Numbered from the stretch's first letter, positions 9,390 through 21,357 are shown. The stretch is 64,000 nt of DNA from Mixophyes australis (GCA_036250195.1 JAVHZZ010000066.1:310001-374000), one strand, 5' to 3'. Program-made: numbers and translations. The notes: a model not told the origin generated them from the sequence alone.

Positions 9390-10203
9390 AGTCATGCACT
9401 GTTTGTTGACTAGATGACTGGTTTTCATATCAATTTTTAGACATCATCTAATCCATCCTCTTGAGGTGTGGGGTGCCTCTGATCCAATTACCTTCATGCC
9501 TATCAATGGTGAGTTTAGTTTGTTCTAGACAGTTTTACTCAACTTCATACTTTGGAAATCCAATTTAGCAACTGGTTGCAGAGGTAAATATATTGGACAG
9601 ACTGTGGAAACCAAATTAGTATTAAAATTGCTCTCCCTGTTCCTACCTTGTAGTTACGCTACCAAAACGGACTTTCTAAAAAGTGTCCTACGAAGCCAAG
9701 TCCATGAATAAAGCCTGTGCACAAGCATTTATTCTTGTATTGTTGCCAAAAACCAATTCCATATGCAATGGCAGCTAAATGTTTCCTGAGTATAGTGTCT
9801 CCCTAGAAAAAACAAGTTCACAGGAAGAAAAATAAACTGCTCTACACCATTTCAGCTATCCAAGTGTCCCTCCGCTTTTTTTTTTTTTTTTTTTTAAGTG
9901 TGAAAATTTTTTGGACTCCATCATTGTCCCATTTCACCATGAATATGTGAACTAGATTTATCATTTTGGAAAGCTGCATTGTTTTGCTATGGGCAAGGTC
10001 GATTTTTACCTATGTAACCAGAGCACTGTTAGGGTAAAGAAAAGAAAGTATGTTGATTTTGACATAAAGACTGGCAGCAGCATTCTGTTAACATGAGCTG
10101 AGATTGTAATAGACTTTTTTCTTTAACTAAACAGAAAAGAAACAAAGTTTCTACTACAAGTTTACCAATTTAGGATTGCCTTAGATAATGAAGAAAGAGC
10201 AAG

Positions 10204-10271
10204 TAGCAGAGGATGGTTTCGATCCATCGACCTCTGGGTTATGGGCCCAGCACGCTTCTGCTGACTCTGCT
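10204..10271 (-). pseudogene. Initiator tRNA-Met pseudogene (4-bp D-arm deletion)
   Basis: Unit 11 (9688-10782, 1095 bp). Same 68-bp broken form as unit 7. Confidence 0.93.
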
Positions 10272-10431
10272 AGTCATGCAATGTTTGTTGACTCCTGAAG
10301 GTTTGAGGCAACCCAGGAAAGAACCAATATTTATTTTTGTTGGTTGGCAGATAAAGAACAGTAATGAAATGTCATGAAATTTGTCCGTAATAATGCATTT
10401 CAGCCCATGTCATGAACGCACGCTGCAAGTT

Positions 10432-10457
10432 GTCTCTGTGGCGCAATTGGTTAGCGT

Positions 10458-10498
<41 letters not shown>

Positions 10499-10505
10499 AG
10501 GGACG
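10432..10505 (+). tRNA. tRNA-Asn-GTT: tRNA-Asn (GTT)
   Basis: Unit 11. Identical to consensus. Confidence 0.97.
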
Positions 10506-11189
10506 TATATGACTGGTTTTCATATCAATTTTTAGACATCATCTAATCCATCCTCTTGAGGTGTGGGGTGCCTCTGATCCAATTACCTTCATGCCTATCA
10601 ATGGTGAGTTTAGTTTGTTCTAGACAGTTTTACTCAACTTCATACTTTGGAAATCCAATTTAGCAACTGGTTGCAGAGGTAAATATATTGGACAGACTGT
10701 GGAAACCAAATTAGTATTAAAATTGCTCTCCCTGTTCTTACCTTGTAGTTACGCTACCAAAACGGACTTTCTAAAAAGTGTCCTACGAAGCCCTAGAAAA
10801 AACAAGTTCACAGGAAGAAAAATAAACTGCTCTACACCATTTCAGCTATCCAAGTGTCCCTCCGCTTTTTTTTTTTTTTTTAAGTGTGAAAATTTTTTGG
10901 ACTCCATCATTGTCCCATTTCACCATGAATATGTGAACTAGATTTATCATTTTGGAAACCTGCATTGTTTTGCTATGGGCAAGGTCGATTTTTACCTATG
11001 TAACCAGAGCACTGTTAGGGTAAAGAAAAGAAAGTATGTTGATTTTGACATAAAGACTGGCAGCAGCATTCTGTTAAAATGAGCTGAGATTGTAATAGAC
11101 TTTTTTCTTTAACTAAACAGAAAAGAAACAAAGTTTCTACCACAAGTTTACCAATTTAGGATTGCCTTAGATAATGAAGAAAGAGCAAG

Positions 11190-11261
11190 TAGCAGAGGAT
11201 GGTTTCGATCCATCGACCTCTGGGTTATGGGCCCAGCACGCTTCCGCTGCGCCACTCTGCT
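11190..11261 (-). tRNA. tRNA-iMet-CAT: Initiator tRNA-Met (CAT)
   Basis: Unit 12 (10783-11559, 777 bp), doubly deleted, no tRNA-Asn. Gene identical to consensus. Confidence 0.97.
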
Positions 11262-12076
11262 AGTCATGCACTGTTTGTTGACTAGATGACTGGTTTTCAT
11301 ATCAATTTTTAGACATCATCTAATCCATCCTCTTGAGGTGTGGGGTGCCTCTGATCCAATTACCTTCATGCCTATCAATGGTGAGTTTAGTTTGTTCTAG
11401 ACAGTTTTACTCAACTTCATACTTTGGAAATCCAATTTAGCAACTGGTTGCAGAGGTAAATATATTGGACAGACTGTGGAAACCAAATTAGTATTAAAAT
11501 TGCTCTCCCTGTTCCTACCTTGTAGTTACGCTACCAAAACGGACTTTCTAAAAAGTGTCCTACGAAGCCAAGTCCATGAATAAAGCCTGTGCACAAGCAT
11601 TTATTCTTGTATTGTTGCCAAAAACCAATTCCATATGCAATGGCAGCTAAATGTTTCCTGAGTATAGTGTCTCCCTAGAAAAAACAAGTTCACAGGAAGA
11701 AAAATAAACTGCTCTACACCATTTCAGCTATCCAAGTGTCCCTCCGCTTTTTTTTTTTTTTTTTTTTTAAGTGTGAAAATTTTTTGGACTCCATCATTGT
11801 CCCATTTCACCATGAATATGTGAACTAGATTTATCATTTTGGAAAGCTGCATTGTTTTGCTATGGGCAAGGTCGATTTTTACCTATGTAACCAGAGCACT
11901 GTTAGGGTAAAGAAAAGAAAGTATGTTGATTTTGACATAAAGACTGGCAGCAGCATTCTGTTAACATGAGCTGAGATTGTAATAGACTTTTTTCTTTAAC
12001 TAAACAGAAAAGAAACAAAGTTTCTACTACAAGTTTACCAATTTAGGATTGCCTTAGATAATGAAGAAAGAGCAAG

Positions 12077-12144
12077 TAGCAGAGGATGGTTTCGATCCAT
12101 CGACCTCTGGGTTATGGGCCCAGCACGCTTCTGCTGACTCTGCT
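12077..12144 (-). pseudogene. Initiator tRNA-Met pseudogene (4-bp D-arm deletion)
   Basis: Unit 13 (11560-12655, 1096 bp). Same 68-bp broken form as unit 7. Confidence 0.93.
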
Positions 12145-12304
12145 AGTCATGCAATGTTTGTTGACTCCTGAAGGTTTGAGGCAACCCAGGAAAGAACCAA
12201 TATTTATTTTTGTTGGTTGGCAGATAAAGAACAGTAATGAAATGTCATGAAATTTGTCCGTAATAATGCATTTCAGCCCATGTCATGAACGCACGCTGCA
12301 AGTT

Positions 12305-12330
12305 GTCTCTGTGGCGCAATTGGTTAGCGT

Positions 12331-12371
<41 letters not shown>

Positions 12372-12378
12372 AGGGACG
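12305..12378 (+). tRNA. tRNA-Asn-GTT: tRNA-Asn (GTT)
   Basis: Unit 13. Identical to consensus. Confidence 0.97.
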
Positions 12379-13062
12379 TATATGACTGGTTTTCATATCA
12401 ATTTTTAGACATCATCTAATCCATCCTCTTGAGGTGTGGGGTGCCTCTGATCCAATTACCTTCATGCCTATCAATGGTGAGTTTAGTTTGTTCTAGACAG
12501 TTTTACTCAACTTCATACTTTGGAAATCCAATTTAGCAACTGGTTGCAGAGGTAAATATATTGGACAGACTGTGGAAACCAAATTAGTATTAAAATTGCT
12601 CTCCCTGTTCTTACCTTGTAGTTACGCTACCAAAACGGACTTTCTAAAAAGTGTCCTACGAAGCCCTAGAAAAAACAAGTTCACAGGAAGAAAAATAAAC
12701 TGCTCTACACCATTTCAGCTATCCAAGTGTCCCTCCGCTTTTTTTTTTTTTTTTAAGTGTGAAAATTTTTTGGACTCCATCATTGTCCCATTTCACCATG
12801 AATATGTGAACTAGATTTATCATTTTGGAAACCTGCATTGTTTTGCTATGGGCAAGGTCGATTTTTACCTATGTAACCAGAGCACTGTTAGGGTAAAGAA
12901 AAGAAAGTATGTTGATTTTGACATAAAGACTGGCAGCAGCATTCTGTTAAAATGAGCTGAGATTGTAATAGACTTTTTTCTTTAACTAAACAGAAAAGAA
13001 ACAAAGTTTCTACCACAAGTTTACCAATTTAGGATTGCCTTAGATAATGAAGAAAGAGCAAG

Positions 13063-13134
13063 TAGCAGAGGATGGTTTCGATCCATCGACCTCTGGGTTA
13101 TGGGCCCAGCACGCTTCCGCTGCGCCACTCTGCT
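13063..13134 (-). tRNA. tRNA-iMet-CAT: Initiator tRNA-Met (CAT)
   Basis: Unit 14 (12656-13432, 777 bp), doubly deleted, no tRNA-Asn. Gene identical to consensus. Confidence 0.97.
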
Positions 13135-13949
13135 AGTCATGCACTGTTTGTTGACTAGATGACTGGTTTTCATATCAATTTTTAGACATCATCTAATCCA
13201 TCCTCTTGAGGTGTGGGGTGCCTCTGATCCAATTACCTTCATGCCTATCAATGGTGAGTTTAGTTTGTTCTAGACAGTTTTACTCAACTTCATACTTTGG
13301 AAATCCAATTTAGCAACTGGTTGCAGAGGTAAATATATTGGACAGACTGTGGAAACCAAATTAGTATTAAAATTGCTCTCCCTGTTCCTACCTTGTAGTT
13401 ACGCTACCAAAACGGACTTTCTAAAAAGTGTCCTACGAAGCCAAGTCCATGAATAAAGCCTGTGCACAAGCATTTATTCTTGTATTGTTGCCAAAAACCA
13501 ATTCCATATGCAATGGCAGCTAAATGTTTCCTGAGTATAGTGTCTCCCTAGAAAAAACAAGTTCACAGGAAGAAAAATAAACTGCTCTACACCATTTCAG
13601 CTATCCAAGTGTCCCTCCGCTTTTTTTTTTTTTTTTTTTTTAAGTGTGAAAATTTTTTGGACTCCATCATTGTCCCATTTCACCATGAATATGTGAACTA
13701 GATTTATCATTTTGGAAAGCTGCATTGTTTTGCTATGGGCAAGGTCGATTTTTACCTATGTAACCAGAGCACTGTTAGGGTAAAGAAAAGAAAGTATGTT
13801 GATTTTGACATAAAGACTGGCAGCAGCATTCTGTTAACATGAGCTGAGATTGTAATAGACTTTTTTCTTTAACTAAACAGAAAAGAAACAAAGTTTCTAC
13901 TACAAGTTTACCAATTTAGGATTGCCTTAGATAATGAAGAAAGAGCAAG

Positions 13950-14017
13950 TAGCAGAGGATGGTTTCGATCCATCGACCTCTGGGTTATGGGCCCAGCACG
14001 CTTCTGCTGACTCTGCT
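13950..14017 (-). pseudogene. Initiator tRNA-Met pseudogene (4-bp D-arm deletion)
   Basis: Unit 15 (13433-14528, 1096 bp). Same 68-bp broken form as unit 7. Confidence 0.93.
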
Positions 14018-14177
14018 AGTCATGCAATGTTTGTTGACTCCTGAAGGTTTGAGGCAACCCAGGAAAGAACCAATATTTATTTTTGTTGGTTGGCAGATAA
14101 AGAACAGTAATGAAATGTCATGAAATTTGTCCGTAATAATGCATTTCAGCCCATGTCATGAACGCACGCTGCAAGTT

Positions 14178-14203
14178 GTCTCTGTGGCGCAATTGGTTAG
14201 CGT

Positions 14204-14244
<41 letters not shown>

Positions 14245-14251
14245 AGGGACG
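14178..14251 (+). tRNA. tRNA-Asn-GTT: tRNA-Asn (GTT)
   Basis: Unit 15. Identical to consensus. Confidence 0.97.
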
Positions 14252-14936
14252 TATATGACTGGTTTTCATATCAATTTTTAGACATCATCTAATCCATCCT
14301 CTTGAGGTGTGGGGTGCCTCTGATCCAATTACCTTCATGCCTATCAATGGTGAGTTTAGTTTGTTCTAGACAGTTTTACTCAACTTCATACTTTGGAAAT
14401 CCAATTTAGCAACTGGTTGCAGAGGTAAATATATTGGACAGACTGTGGAAACCAAATTAGTATTAAAATTGCTCTCCCTGTTCTTACCTTGTAGTTACGC
14501 TACCAAAACGGACTTTCTAAAAAGTGTCCTACGAAGCCCTAGAAAAAACAAGTTCACAGGAAGAAAAATAAACTGCTCTACACCATTTCAGCTATCCAAG
14601 TGTCCCTCCGCTTTTTTTTTTTTTTTTTAAGTGTGAAAATTTTTTGGACTCCATCATTGTCCCATTTCACCATGAATATATGAACTAGATTTATCATTTT
14701 GGAAACCTGCATTGTTTTGCTATGGGCAAGGTCGATTTTTACCTATGTAACCAGAGCACTGTTAGGGTAAAGAAAAGAAAGTATGTTGATTTTGACATAA
14801 AGACTGGCAGCAGCATTCTGTTAAAATGAGCTGAGATTGTAATAGACTTTTTTCTTTAACTAAACAGAAAAGAAACAAAGTTTCTACCACAAGTTTACCA
14901 ATTTAGGATTGCCTTAGATAATGAAGAAAGAGCAAG

Positions 14937-15008
14937 TAGCAGAGGATGGTTTCGATCCATCGACCTCTGGGTTATGGGCCCAGCACGCTTCCGCTGCGCC
15001 ACTCTGCT
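14937..15008 (-). tRNA. tRNA-iMet-CAT: Initiator tRNA-Met (CAT)
   Basis: Unit 16 (14529-15306, 778 bp), doubly deleted, no tRNA-Asn. Gene identical to consensus; spacer mark gaatatatg shared with unit 22. Confidence 0.97.
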
Positions 15009-15821
15009 AGTCATGCACTGTTTGTTGACTAGATGACTGGTTTTCATATCAATTTTTAGACATCATCTAATCCATCCTCTTGAGGTGTGGGGTGCCTCTG
15101 ATCCAATTACCTTCATGCCTATCAATGGTGAGTTTAGTTTGTTCTAGACAGTTTTACTCAACTTCATACTTTGGAAATCCAATTTAGCAACTGGTTGCAG
15201 AGGTAAATATATTGGACAGACTGTGGAAACCAAATTAGTATTAAAATTGCTCTCCCTGTTCCTACCTTGTAGTTACGCTACCAAAACGGACTTTCTAAAA
15301 AGTGTCCTACGAAGCCAAGTCCATGAATAAAGCCTGTGCACAAGCATTTATTCTTGTATTGTTGCCAAAAACCAATTCCATATGCAATGGCAGCTAAATG
15401 TTTCCTGAGTATAGTGTCTCCCTAGAAAAAACAAGTTCACAGGAAGAAAAATAAACTGCTCTACACCATTTCAGCTATCCAAGTGTCCCTCCGCTTTTTT
15501 TTTTTTTTTTTTTAAGTGTGAAAATTTTTTGGACTCCATCATTGTCCCATTTCACCATGAATATGTGAACTAGATTTATCATTTTGGAAACCTGCATTGT
15601 TTTGCTATGGGCAAGGTCGATTTTTACCTATGTAACCAGAGCACTGTTAGGGTAATGAAAAGAAAGTATGTTGATTTTGACATAAAGACTGGCAGCAGCA
15701 TTCTGTTAAAATGAGCTGAGATTGTAATAGACTTTTTTCTTTAACTAAACAGAAAAGATACAAAGTTTCTACCACAAGTTTACCAATTTAGGATTGCCTT
15801 AGATAATGAAGAAAGAGCAAG

Positions 15822-15893
15822 TAGCAGAGGATGGTTTCGATCCATCGACCTCTGGGTTATGGGCCCAGCACGCTTCCGCTGCGCCACTCTGCT
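15822..15893 (-). tRNA. tRNA-iMet-CAT: Initiator tRNA-Met (CAT)
   Basis: Unit 17 (15307-16405, 1099 bp). Gene identical to consensus; 5' flank has agttatgcaatgattt (one substitution, one inserted base), a mark also seen in units 23, 45 and 48. Confidence 0.97.
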
Positions 15894-16054
15894 AGTTATG
15901 CAATGATTTGTTGACTCCTGAAGGTTTGAGGCAACCCAGGAAAGAACCAATATTTATTTTTGTTGGTTGGCAGATAAAGAACAGTAATGAAATGTCATGA
16001 AATTTGTCCGGAATAATGCATTTCAGCCCATGTCATGAACACATGCTGCAAGTT

Positions 16055-16080
16055 GTCTCTGTGGCGCAATTGGTTAGCGT

Positions 16081-16121
<41 letters not shown>

Positions 16122-16128
16122 AGGGACG
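16055..16128 (+). tRNA. tRNA-Asn-GTT: tRNA-Asn (GTT)
   Basis: Unit 17. Identical to consensus; 5' flank reads cacatgctgcaag. Confidence 0.97.
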
Positions 16129-16922
16129 TAGATGACTGGTTTTCATATCAATTTTTAGACATCATCTAATCCATCCTCTTGAGGTGTGGGGTGCCTCTGA
16201 TCCAATTACCTTCATGCCTATCAATGGTGAGTTTAGTTTGTTCTAGACAGTTTTACTCAACTTCATACTTTGGAAATCCAATTTAGCAACTGGTTGCAGA
16301 GGTAAATATATTGGACAGACTGTGGAAACCAAATTAGTATTAAAATTGCTCTCCCTGTTCCTACCTTGTAGTTACGCTACCAAAACGGACTTTCTAAAAA
16401 GTGTCCTACGAAGCCAAGTCCATGAATAAAGCCTGTGCACAAGCATTTATTCTTGTATTGTTGCCAAAAACCAATTCCATATGCAATGGCAGCTAAATGT
16501 TTCCTGAGTATAGTGTCTCCCTAGAAAAAACAAGTTCACAGGAAGAAAAATAAACTGCTCTACACCATTTCAGCTATCCAAGTGTCCCTCCGCTTTTTTT
16601 TTTTTTTTTTTTTTAAGTGTGAAAATTTTTTGGACTCCATCATTGTCCCATTTCACCATGAATATGTGAACTAGATTTATCATTTTGGAAACCTGCATTG
16701 TTTTGCTATGGGCAAGGTCGATTTTTACCTATGTAACCAGAGCACTGTTAGGGTAAAGAAAAGAAAGTATGTTGATTTTGACATGAAGACTGGCAGCAGC
16801 ATTCTGTTAACATGAGCTGAGATTGTAATAGACTTTTTTCTTTAACTAAACAGAAAAGAAACAAAGTTTCTACTACAAGTTTACCAATTTAGGATTGCCT
16901 TAGATAATGAAGAAAGAGCAAG

Positions 16923-16994
16923 TAGCAGAGGATGGTTTCGATCCATCGACCTCTGGGTTATGGGCCCAGCACGCTTCCGCTGCGCCACTCTGCT
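16923..16994 (-). tRNA. tRNA-iMet-CAT: Initiator tRNA-Met (CAT)
   Basis: Unit 18 (16406-17505, 1100 bp). Identical to consensus. Confidence 0.97.
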
Positions 16995-17154
16995 AGTCAT
17001 GCAATGTTTGTTGACTCCTGAAGGTTTGAGGCAACCAAGAAAAGAACCAATATTTATTTTTGTTGGTTGGCAGATAAAGAACAGTAATGATATGTCATGA
17101 AATTTATCCGTAATAATGCATTTCAGCCCATGTCATGAACACACGCTGCAAGTT

Positions 17155-17180
17155 GTCTCTGTGGCGCAATTGGTTAGCGT

Positions 17181-17221
<41 letters not shown>

Positions 17222-17228
17222 CGGGACG
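17155..17228 (+). tRNA. tRNA-Asn-GTT: tRNA-Asn, acceptor-stem variant
   Basis: Unit 18. One change, 17222 (A67 to C), puts a U6-C67 mismatch in the acceptor stem. Promoter boxes and anticodon are intact, so it may be made but processed or charged less well. Copied in unit 24. Confidence 0.9.
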
Positions 17229-17505
17229 TAGATGACTGGTTTTCATATCAATTTTTAGACATCATCTAATCCATCCTCTTGAGGTGTGGAATGCCTCTGA
17301 TCCAATTACCTTCATGCCTATCAATGGTGAGTTTAGTTTGTTCTAGACAGTTTTACTCAACTTCATACTTTGGAAATCCAATTTAGCAACTGGTTGCAGA
17401 GGTAAATATATTGGACAGACTGTGGAAACCAAATTAGTATTAAAATTGCTCTCCCTGTTCCTACCTTGTAGTTACGCTACCAAAACGGACTTTCTAAAAA
17501 GTGTC

Positions 17506-17885
17506 CTACGAAGCCAAGTCCATGAATAAAGCCTGTGCACAAGCATTTATTCTTGTATTGTTGCCAAAAACCAATTCCATATGCAATGGCAGCTAAATGT
17601 TTCCTGAGTATAGTGTCTCCCTAGAAAAAACAAGTTCACAGGAAGAAAAATGAAGAAAGAGCAAGTAGCAGAGGATGGTTTCGATCCATCGACCTCTGGG
17701 TTATGGGCCCAGCACGCTTCCGCTGCACCACTCTGCTAGTCATGCAATGTTTGTTGACTCCTGAAGGTTTAAGGCAACCCAGGAAATATATTGGACAGAC
17801 TGTGGAAACCAAATTAGTATTAAAATTGCTCTCCCTGTTCTTACCTTGTAGTTACGCTACCAAAACGGACTTTCTAAAAAGTGTC
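17506..17885. repeat. Rearranged 380-bp unit 19 with two internal deletions
   Basis: The left part follows a normal unit to ggaagaaaaat, then jumps to tgaagaaagagc just downstream of the tRNA-Met (shared AAT at 17649-17651). After the tRNA-Met it runs to cccaggaaa and jumps to tatattggac (shared AAA at 17784-17786), losing the tRNA-Asn and most of the spacer. The mark ggtttaaggc is shared with unit 25, and the right end (gttcttacc) with the higher-order dimer, so the unit is also a hybrid. Confidence 0.88.
17666..17737 (-). tRNA. tRNA-iMet-CAT: Initiator tRNA-Met, variant
   Basis: Unit 19 (17506-17885, 380 bp). One change, 17727 (C11 to T, U11-G24 wobble), the same as in unit 3. The normal 3' flank beyond 15 bases is deleted, so the downstream T4 stop lies in new sequence; tRNA-Asn is absent. 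Confidence 0.88.
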
Positions 17886-18292
17886 CTACGAAGCCCTAGA
17901 AAAAACAAGTTCACAGGAAGAAAAATAAACTGCTCTACACCATTTCAGCTATCCAAGTGTCCCTCCGCTTTTTTTTTTTTTTTTAAGTGTGAAAATTTTT
18001 TGGACTCCATCATTGTCCCATTTCACCATGAATATGTGAACTAGATTTATCATTTTGGAAAGCTGCATTGTTTTGCTATGGGCAAGGTCGATTTTTACCT
18101 ATGTAACCAGAGCACTGTTAGGGTAAAGAAAAGAAAGTATGTTGATTTTGACATAAAGACTGGCAGCAGCATTCTGTTAACATGAGCTGAGATTGTAATA
18201 GACTTTTTTCTTTAACTAAACAGAAAAGAAACAAAGTTTCTACCACAAGTTTACCAATTTAGGATTGCCTTAGATAATGAAGAAAGAGCAAG

Positions 18293-18364
18293 TAGCAGAG
18301 GATGGTTTCGATCCATCGACCTCTGGGTTATGGGCCCAGCACGCTTCCGCTGCGCCACTCTGCT
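18293..18364 (-). tRNA. tRNA-iMet-CAT: Initiator tRNA-Met (CAT)
   Basis: Unit 20 (17886-18662, 777 bp), doubly deleted, no tRNA-Asn. Gene identical to consensus. The unit is mosaic: ggaaagctgc and gttaacatg on the left are marks of long units, taccacaag and catgcactg on the right those of the short dimer unit. Confidence 0.96.
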
Positions 18365-19178
18365 AGTCATGCACTGTTTGTTGACTAGATGACTGGTTTT
18401 CATATCAATTTTTAGACATCATCTAATCCATCCTCTTGAGGTGTGGGGTGCCTCTGATCCAATTACCTTCATGCCTATCAATGGTGAGTTTAGTTTGTTC
18501 TAGACAGTTTTACTCAACTTCATACTTTGGAAATCCAATTTAGCAACTGGTTGCAGAGGTAAATATATTGGACAGACTGTGGAAACCAAATTAGTATTAA
18601 AATTGCTCTCCCTGTTCCTACCTTGTAGTTACGCTACCAAAACGGACTTTCTAAAAAGTGTCCTACGAAGCCAAGTCCATGAATAAAGCCTGTGCACAAG
18701 CATTTATTCTTGTATTGTTGCCAAAAACCAATTCCATATGCAATGGCAGCTAAATGTTTCCTGAGTATAGTGTCTCCCTAGAAAAAACAAGTTCACAGGA
18801 AGAAAAATAAACTGCTCTACACCATTTCAGCTATCCAAGTGTCCCTCCGCTTTTTTTTTTTTTTTTTTTTAAGTGTGAAAATTTTTTGGACTCCATCATT
18901 GTCCCATTTCACCATGAATATGTGAACTAGATTTATCATTTTGGAAAGCTGCATTGTTTTGCTATGGGCAAGGTCGATTTTTACCTATGTAACCAGAGCA
19001 CTGTTAGGGTAAAGAAAAGAAAGTATGTTGATTTTGACATAAAGACTGGCAGCAGCATTCTGTTAACATGAGCTGAGATTGTAATAGACTTTTTTCTTTA
19101 ACTAAACAGAAAAGAAACAAAGTTTCTACTACAAGTTTACCAATTTAGGATTGCCTTAGATAATGAAGAAAGAGCAAG

Positions 19179-19246
19179 TAGCAGAGGATGGTTTCGATCC
19201 ATCGACCTCTGGGTTATGGGCCCAGCACGCTTCTGCTGACTCTGCT
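19179..19246 (-). pseudogene. Initiator tRNA-Met pseudogene (4-bp D-arm deletion)
   Basis: Unit 21 (18663-19757, 1095 bp). Same 68-bp broken form as unit 7. Since the tRNA-Asn here is also damaged, this may be the only complete unit with no sound gene. Confidence 0.93.
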
Positions 19247-19406
19247 AGTCATGCAATGTTTGTTGACTCCTGAAGGTTTGAGGCAACCCAGGAAAGAACC
19301 AATATTTATTTTTGTTGGTTGGCAGATAAAGAACAGTAATGAAATGTCATGAAATTTGTCCGTAATAATGCATTTCAGCCCATGTCATGAACGCACGCTG
19401 CAAGTT

Positions 19407-19432
19407 GTCTCTGTGGCGCAATTGGTTAGCGT

Positions 19433-19467
<35 letters not shown>

Positions 19468-19480
19468 ACACCCAGGGACG
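19407..19480 (+). tRNA. tRNA-Asn-GTT: tRNA-Asn, B-box variant, probably weak
   Basis: Unit 21. One change, 19468 (C61 to A), breaks the nearly invariant G53-C61 pair that closes the T loop and alters the B box (GGTTCAAGCAC). Both TFIIIC binding and T-loop folding are likely harmed; possibly a pseudogene. Confidence 0.85.
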
Positions 19481-20165
19481 TATATGACTGGTTTTCATAT
19501 CAATTTTTAGACATCATCTAATCCATCCTCTTGAGGTGTGGGGTGCCTCTGATCCAATTACCTTCATGCCTATCAATGGTGAGTTTAGTTTGTTCTAGAC
19601 AGTTTTACTCAACTTCATACTTTGGAAATCCAATTTAGCAACTGGTTGCAGAGGTAAATATATTGGACAGACTGTGGAAACCAAATTAGTATTAAAATTG
19701 CTCTCCCTGTTCTTACCTTGTAGTTACGCTACCAAAACGGACTTTCTAAAAAGTGTCCTACGAAGCCCTAGAAAAAACAAGTTCACAGGAAGAAAAATAA
19801 ACTGCTCTACACCATTTCAGCTATCCAAGTGTCCCTCCGCTTTTTTTTTTTTTTTTTAAGTGTGAAAATTTTTTGGACTCCATCATTGTCCCATTTCACC
19901 ATGAATATATGAACTAGATTTATCATTTTGGAAACCTGCATTGTTTTGCTATGGGCAAGGTCGATTTTTACCTATGTAACCAGAGCACTGTTAGGGTAAA
20001 GAAAAGAAAGTATGTTGATTTTGACATAAAGACTGGCAGCAGCATTCTGTTAAAATGAGCTGAGATTGTAATAGACTTTTTTCTTTAACTAAACAGAAAA
20101 GAAACAAAGTTTCTACCACAAGTTTACCAATTTAGGATTGCCTTAGATAATGAAGAAAGAGCAAG

Positions 20166-20237
20166 TAGCAGAGGATGGTTTCGATCCATCGACCTCTGGG
20201 TTATGGGCCCAGCACGCTTCCGCTGCGCCACTCTGCT
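20166..20237 (-). tRNA. tRNA-iMet-CAT: Initiator tRNA-Met (CAT)
   Basis: Unit 22 (19758-20535, 778 bp), doubly deleted, no tRNA-Asn. Gene identical to consensus. Confidence 0.97.
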
Positions 20238-21050
20238 AGTCATGCACTGTTTGTTGACTAGATGACTGGTTTTCATATCAATTTTTAGACATCATCTAAT
20301 CCATCCTCTTGAGGTGTGGGGTGCCTCTGATCCAATTACCTTCATGCCTATCAATGGTGAGTTTAGTTTGTTCTAGACAGTTTTACTCAACTTCATACTT
20401 TGGAAATCCAATTTAGCAACTGGTTGCAGAGGTAAATATATTGGACAGACTGTGGAAACCAAATTAGTATTAAAATTGCTCTCCCTGTTCCTACCTTGTA
20501 GTTACGCTACCAAAACGGACTTTCTAAAAAGTGTCCTACGAAGCCAAGTCCATGAATAAAGCCTGTGCACAAGCATTTATTCTTGTATTGTTGCCAAAAA
20601 CCAATTCCATATGCAATGGCAGCTAAATGTTTCCTGAGTATAGTGTCTCCCTAGAAAAAACAAGTTCACAGGAAGAAAAATAAACTGCTCTACACCATTT
20701 CAGCTATCCAAGTGTCCCTCCGCTTTTTTTTTTTTTTTTTTTAAGTGTGAAAATTTTTTGGACTCCATCATTGTCCCATTTCACCATGAATATGTGAACT
20801 AGATTTATCATTTTGGAAACCTGCATTGTTTTGCTATGGGCAAGGTCGATTTTTACCTATGTAACCAGAGCACTGTTAGGGTAATGAAAAGAAAGTATGT
20901 TGATTTTGACATAAAGACTGGCAGCAGCATTCTGTTAAAATGAGCTGAGATTGTAATAGACTTTTTTCTTTAACTAAACAGAAAAGAAACAAAGTTTCTA
21001 CCACAAGTTTACCAATTTAGGATTGCCTTAGATAATGAAGAAAGAGCAAG

Positions 21051-21122
21051 TAGCAGAGGATGGTTTCGATCCATCGACCTCTGGGTTATGGGCCCAGCAC
21101 GCTTCCGCTGCGCCACTCTGCT
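21051..21122 (-). tRNA. tRNA-iMet-CAT: Initiator tRNA-Met (CAT)
   Basis: Unit 23 (20536-21634, 1099 bp), duplicate of unit 17. Gene identical to consensus. Confidence 0.97.
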
Positions 21123-21283
21123 AGTTATGCAATGATTTGTTGACTCCTGAAGGTTTGAGGCAACCCAGGAAAGAACCAATATTTATTTTTGTTGGTTGGC
21201 AGATAAAGAACAGTAATGAAATGTCATGAAATTTGTCCGGAATAATGCATTTCAGCCCATGTCATGAACACATGCTGCAAGTT

Positions 21284-21309
21284 GTCTCTGTGGCGCAATT
21301 GGTTAGCGT

Positions 21310-21350
<41 letters not shown>

Positions 21351-21357
21351 AGGGACG
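21284..21357 (+). tRNA. tRNA-Asn-GTT: tRNA-Asn (GTT)
   Basis: Unit 23. Identical to consensus; 5' flank cacatgctgcaag as in unit 17. Confidence 0.97.

Larger units (their letters stand above)
5945..15306. repeat. Higher-order repeat: five 1.87-kb dimers (units 7-16)
   Basis: Dimers start at 5945, 7816, 9688, 11560 and 13433. Each is a 1094-1096-bp long unit (marks: 4-bp deleted tRNA-Met, gaacgcacgct, gacgtatatgac, gttcttacc, ggaaagctgc) followed by a 777-778-bp short unit (marks: 105-bp spacer deletion, catgcactg, no tRNA-Asn). By eye the copies differ only in T-tract length plus one substitution in unit 16 (gaatatatg), so the amplification is recent. A sixth copy lies at 18663-20535. Confidence 0.95.
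18663..20535. repeat. Sixth copy of the 1.87-kb dimer (units 21-22)
   Basis: A long unit with a 4-bp deleted tRNA-Met is followed by a 778-bp short unit, as in 5945-15306, and separated from that block by units 17-20. It is the counterpart of units 15-16 in the 5.23-kb duplication. Confidence 0.93.

Noticed and set aside
17703..18044. 113-residue open frame across rearranged unit 19
   Set aside because: It starts inside the antisense of a tRNA-Met gene and reads across two deletion junctions into the same spacer frame; it is an accident of the rearrangement.
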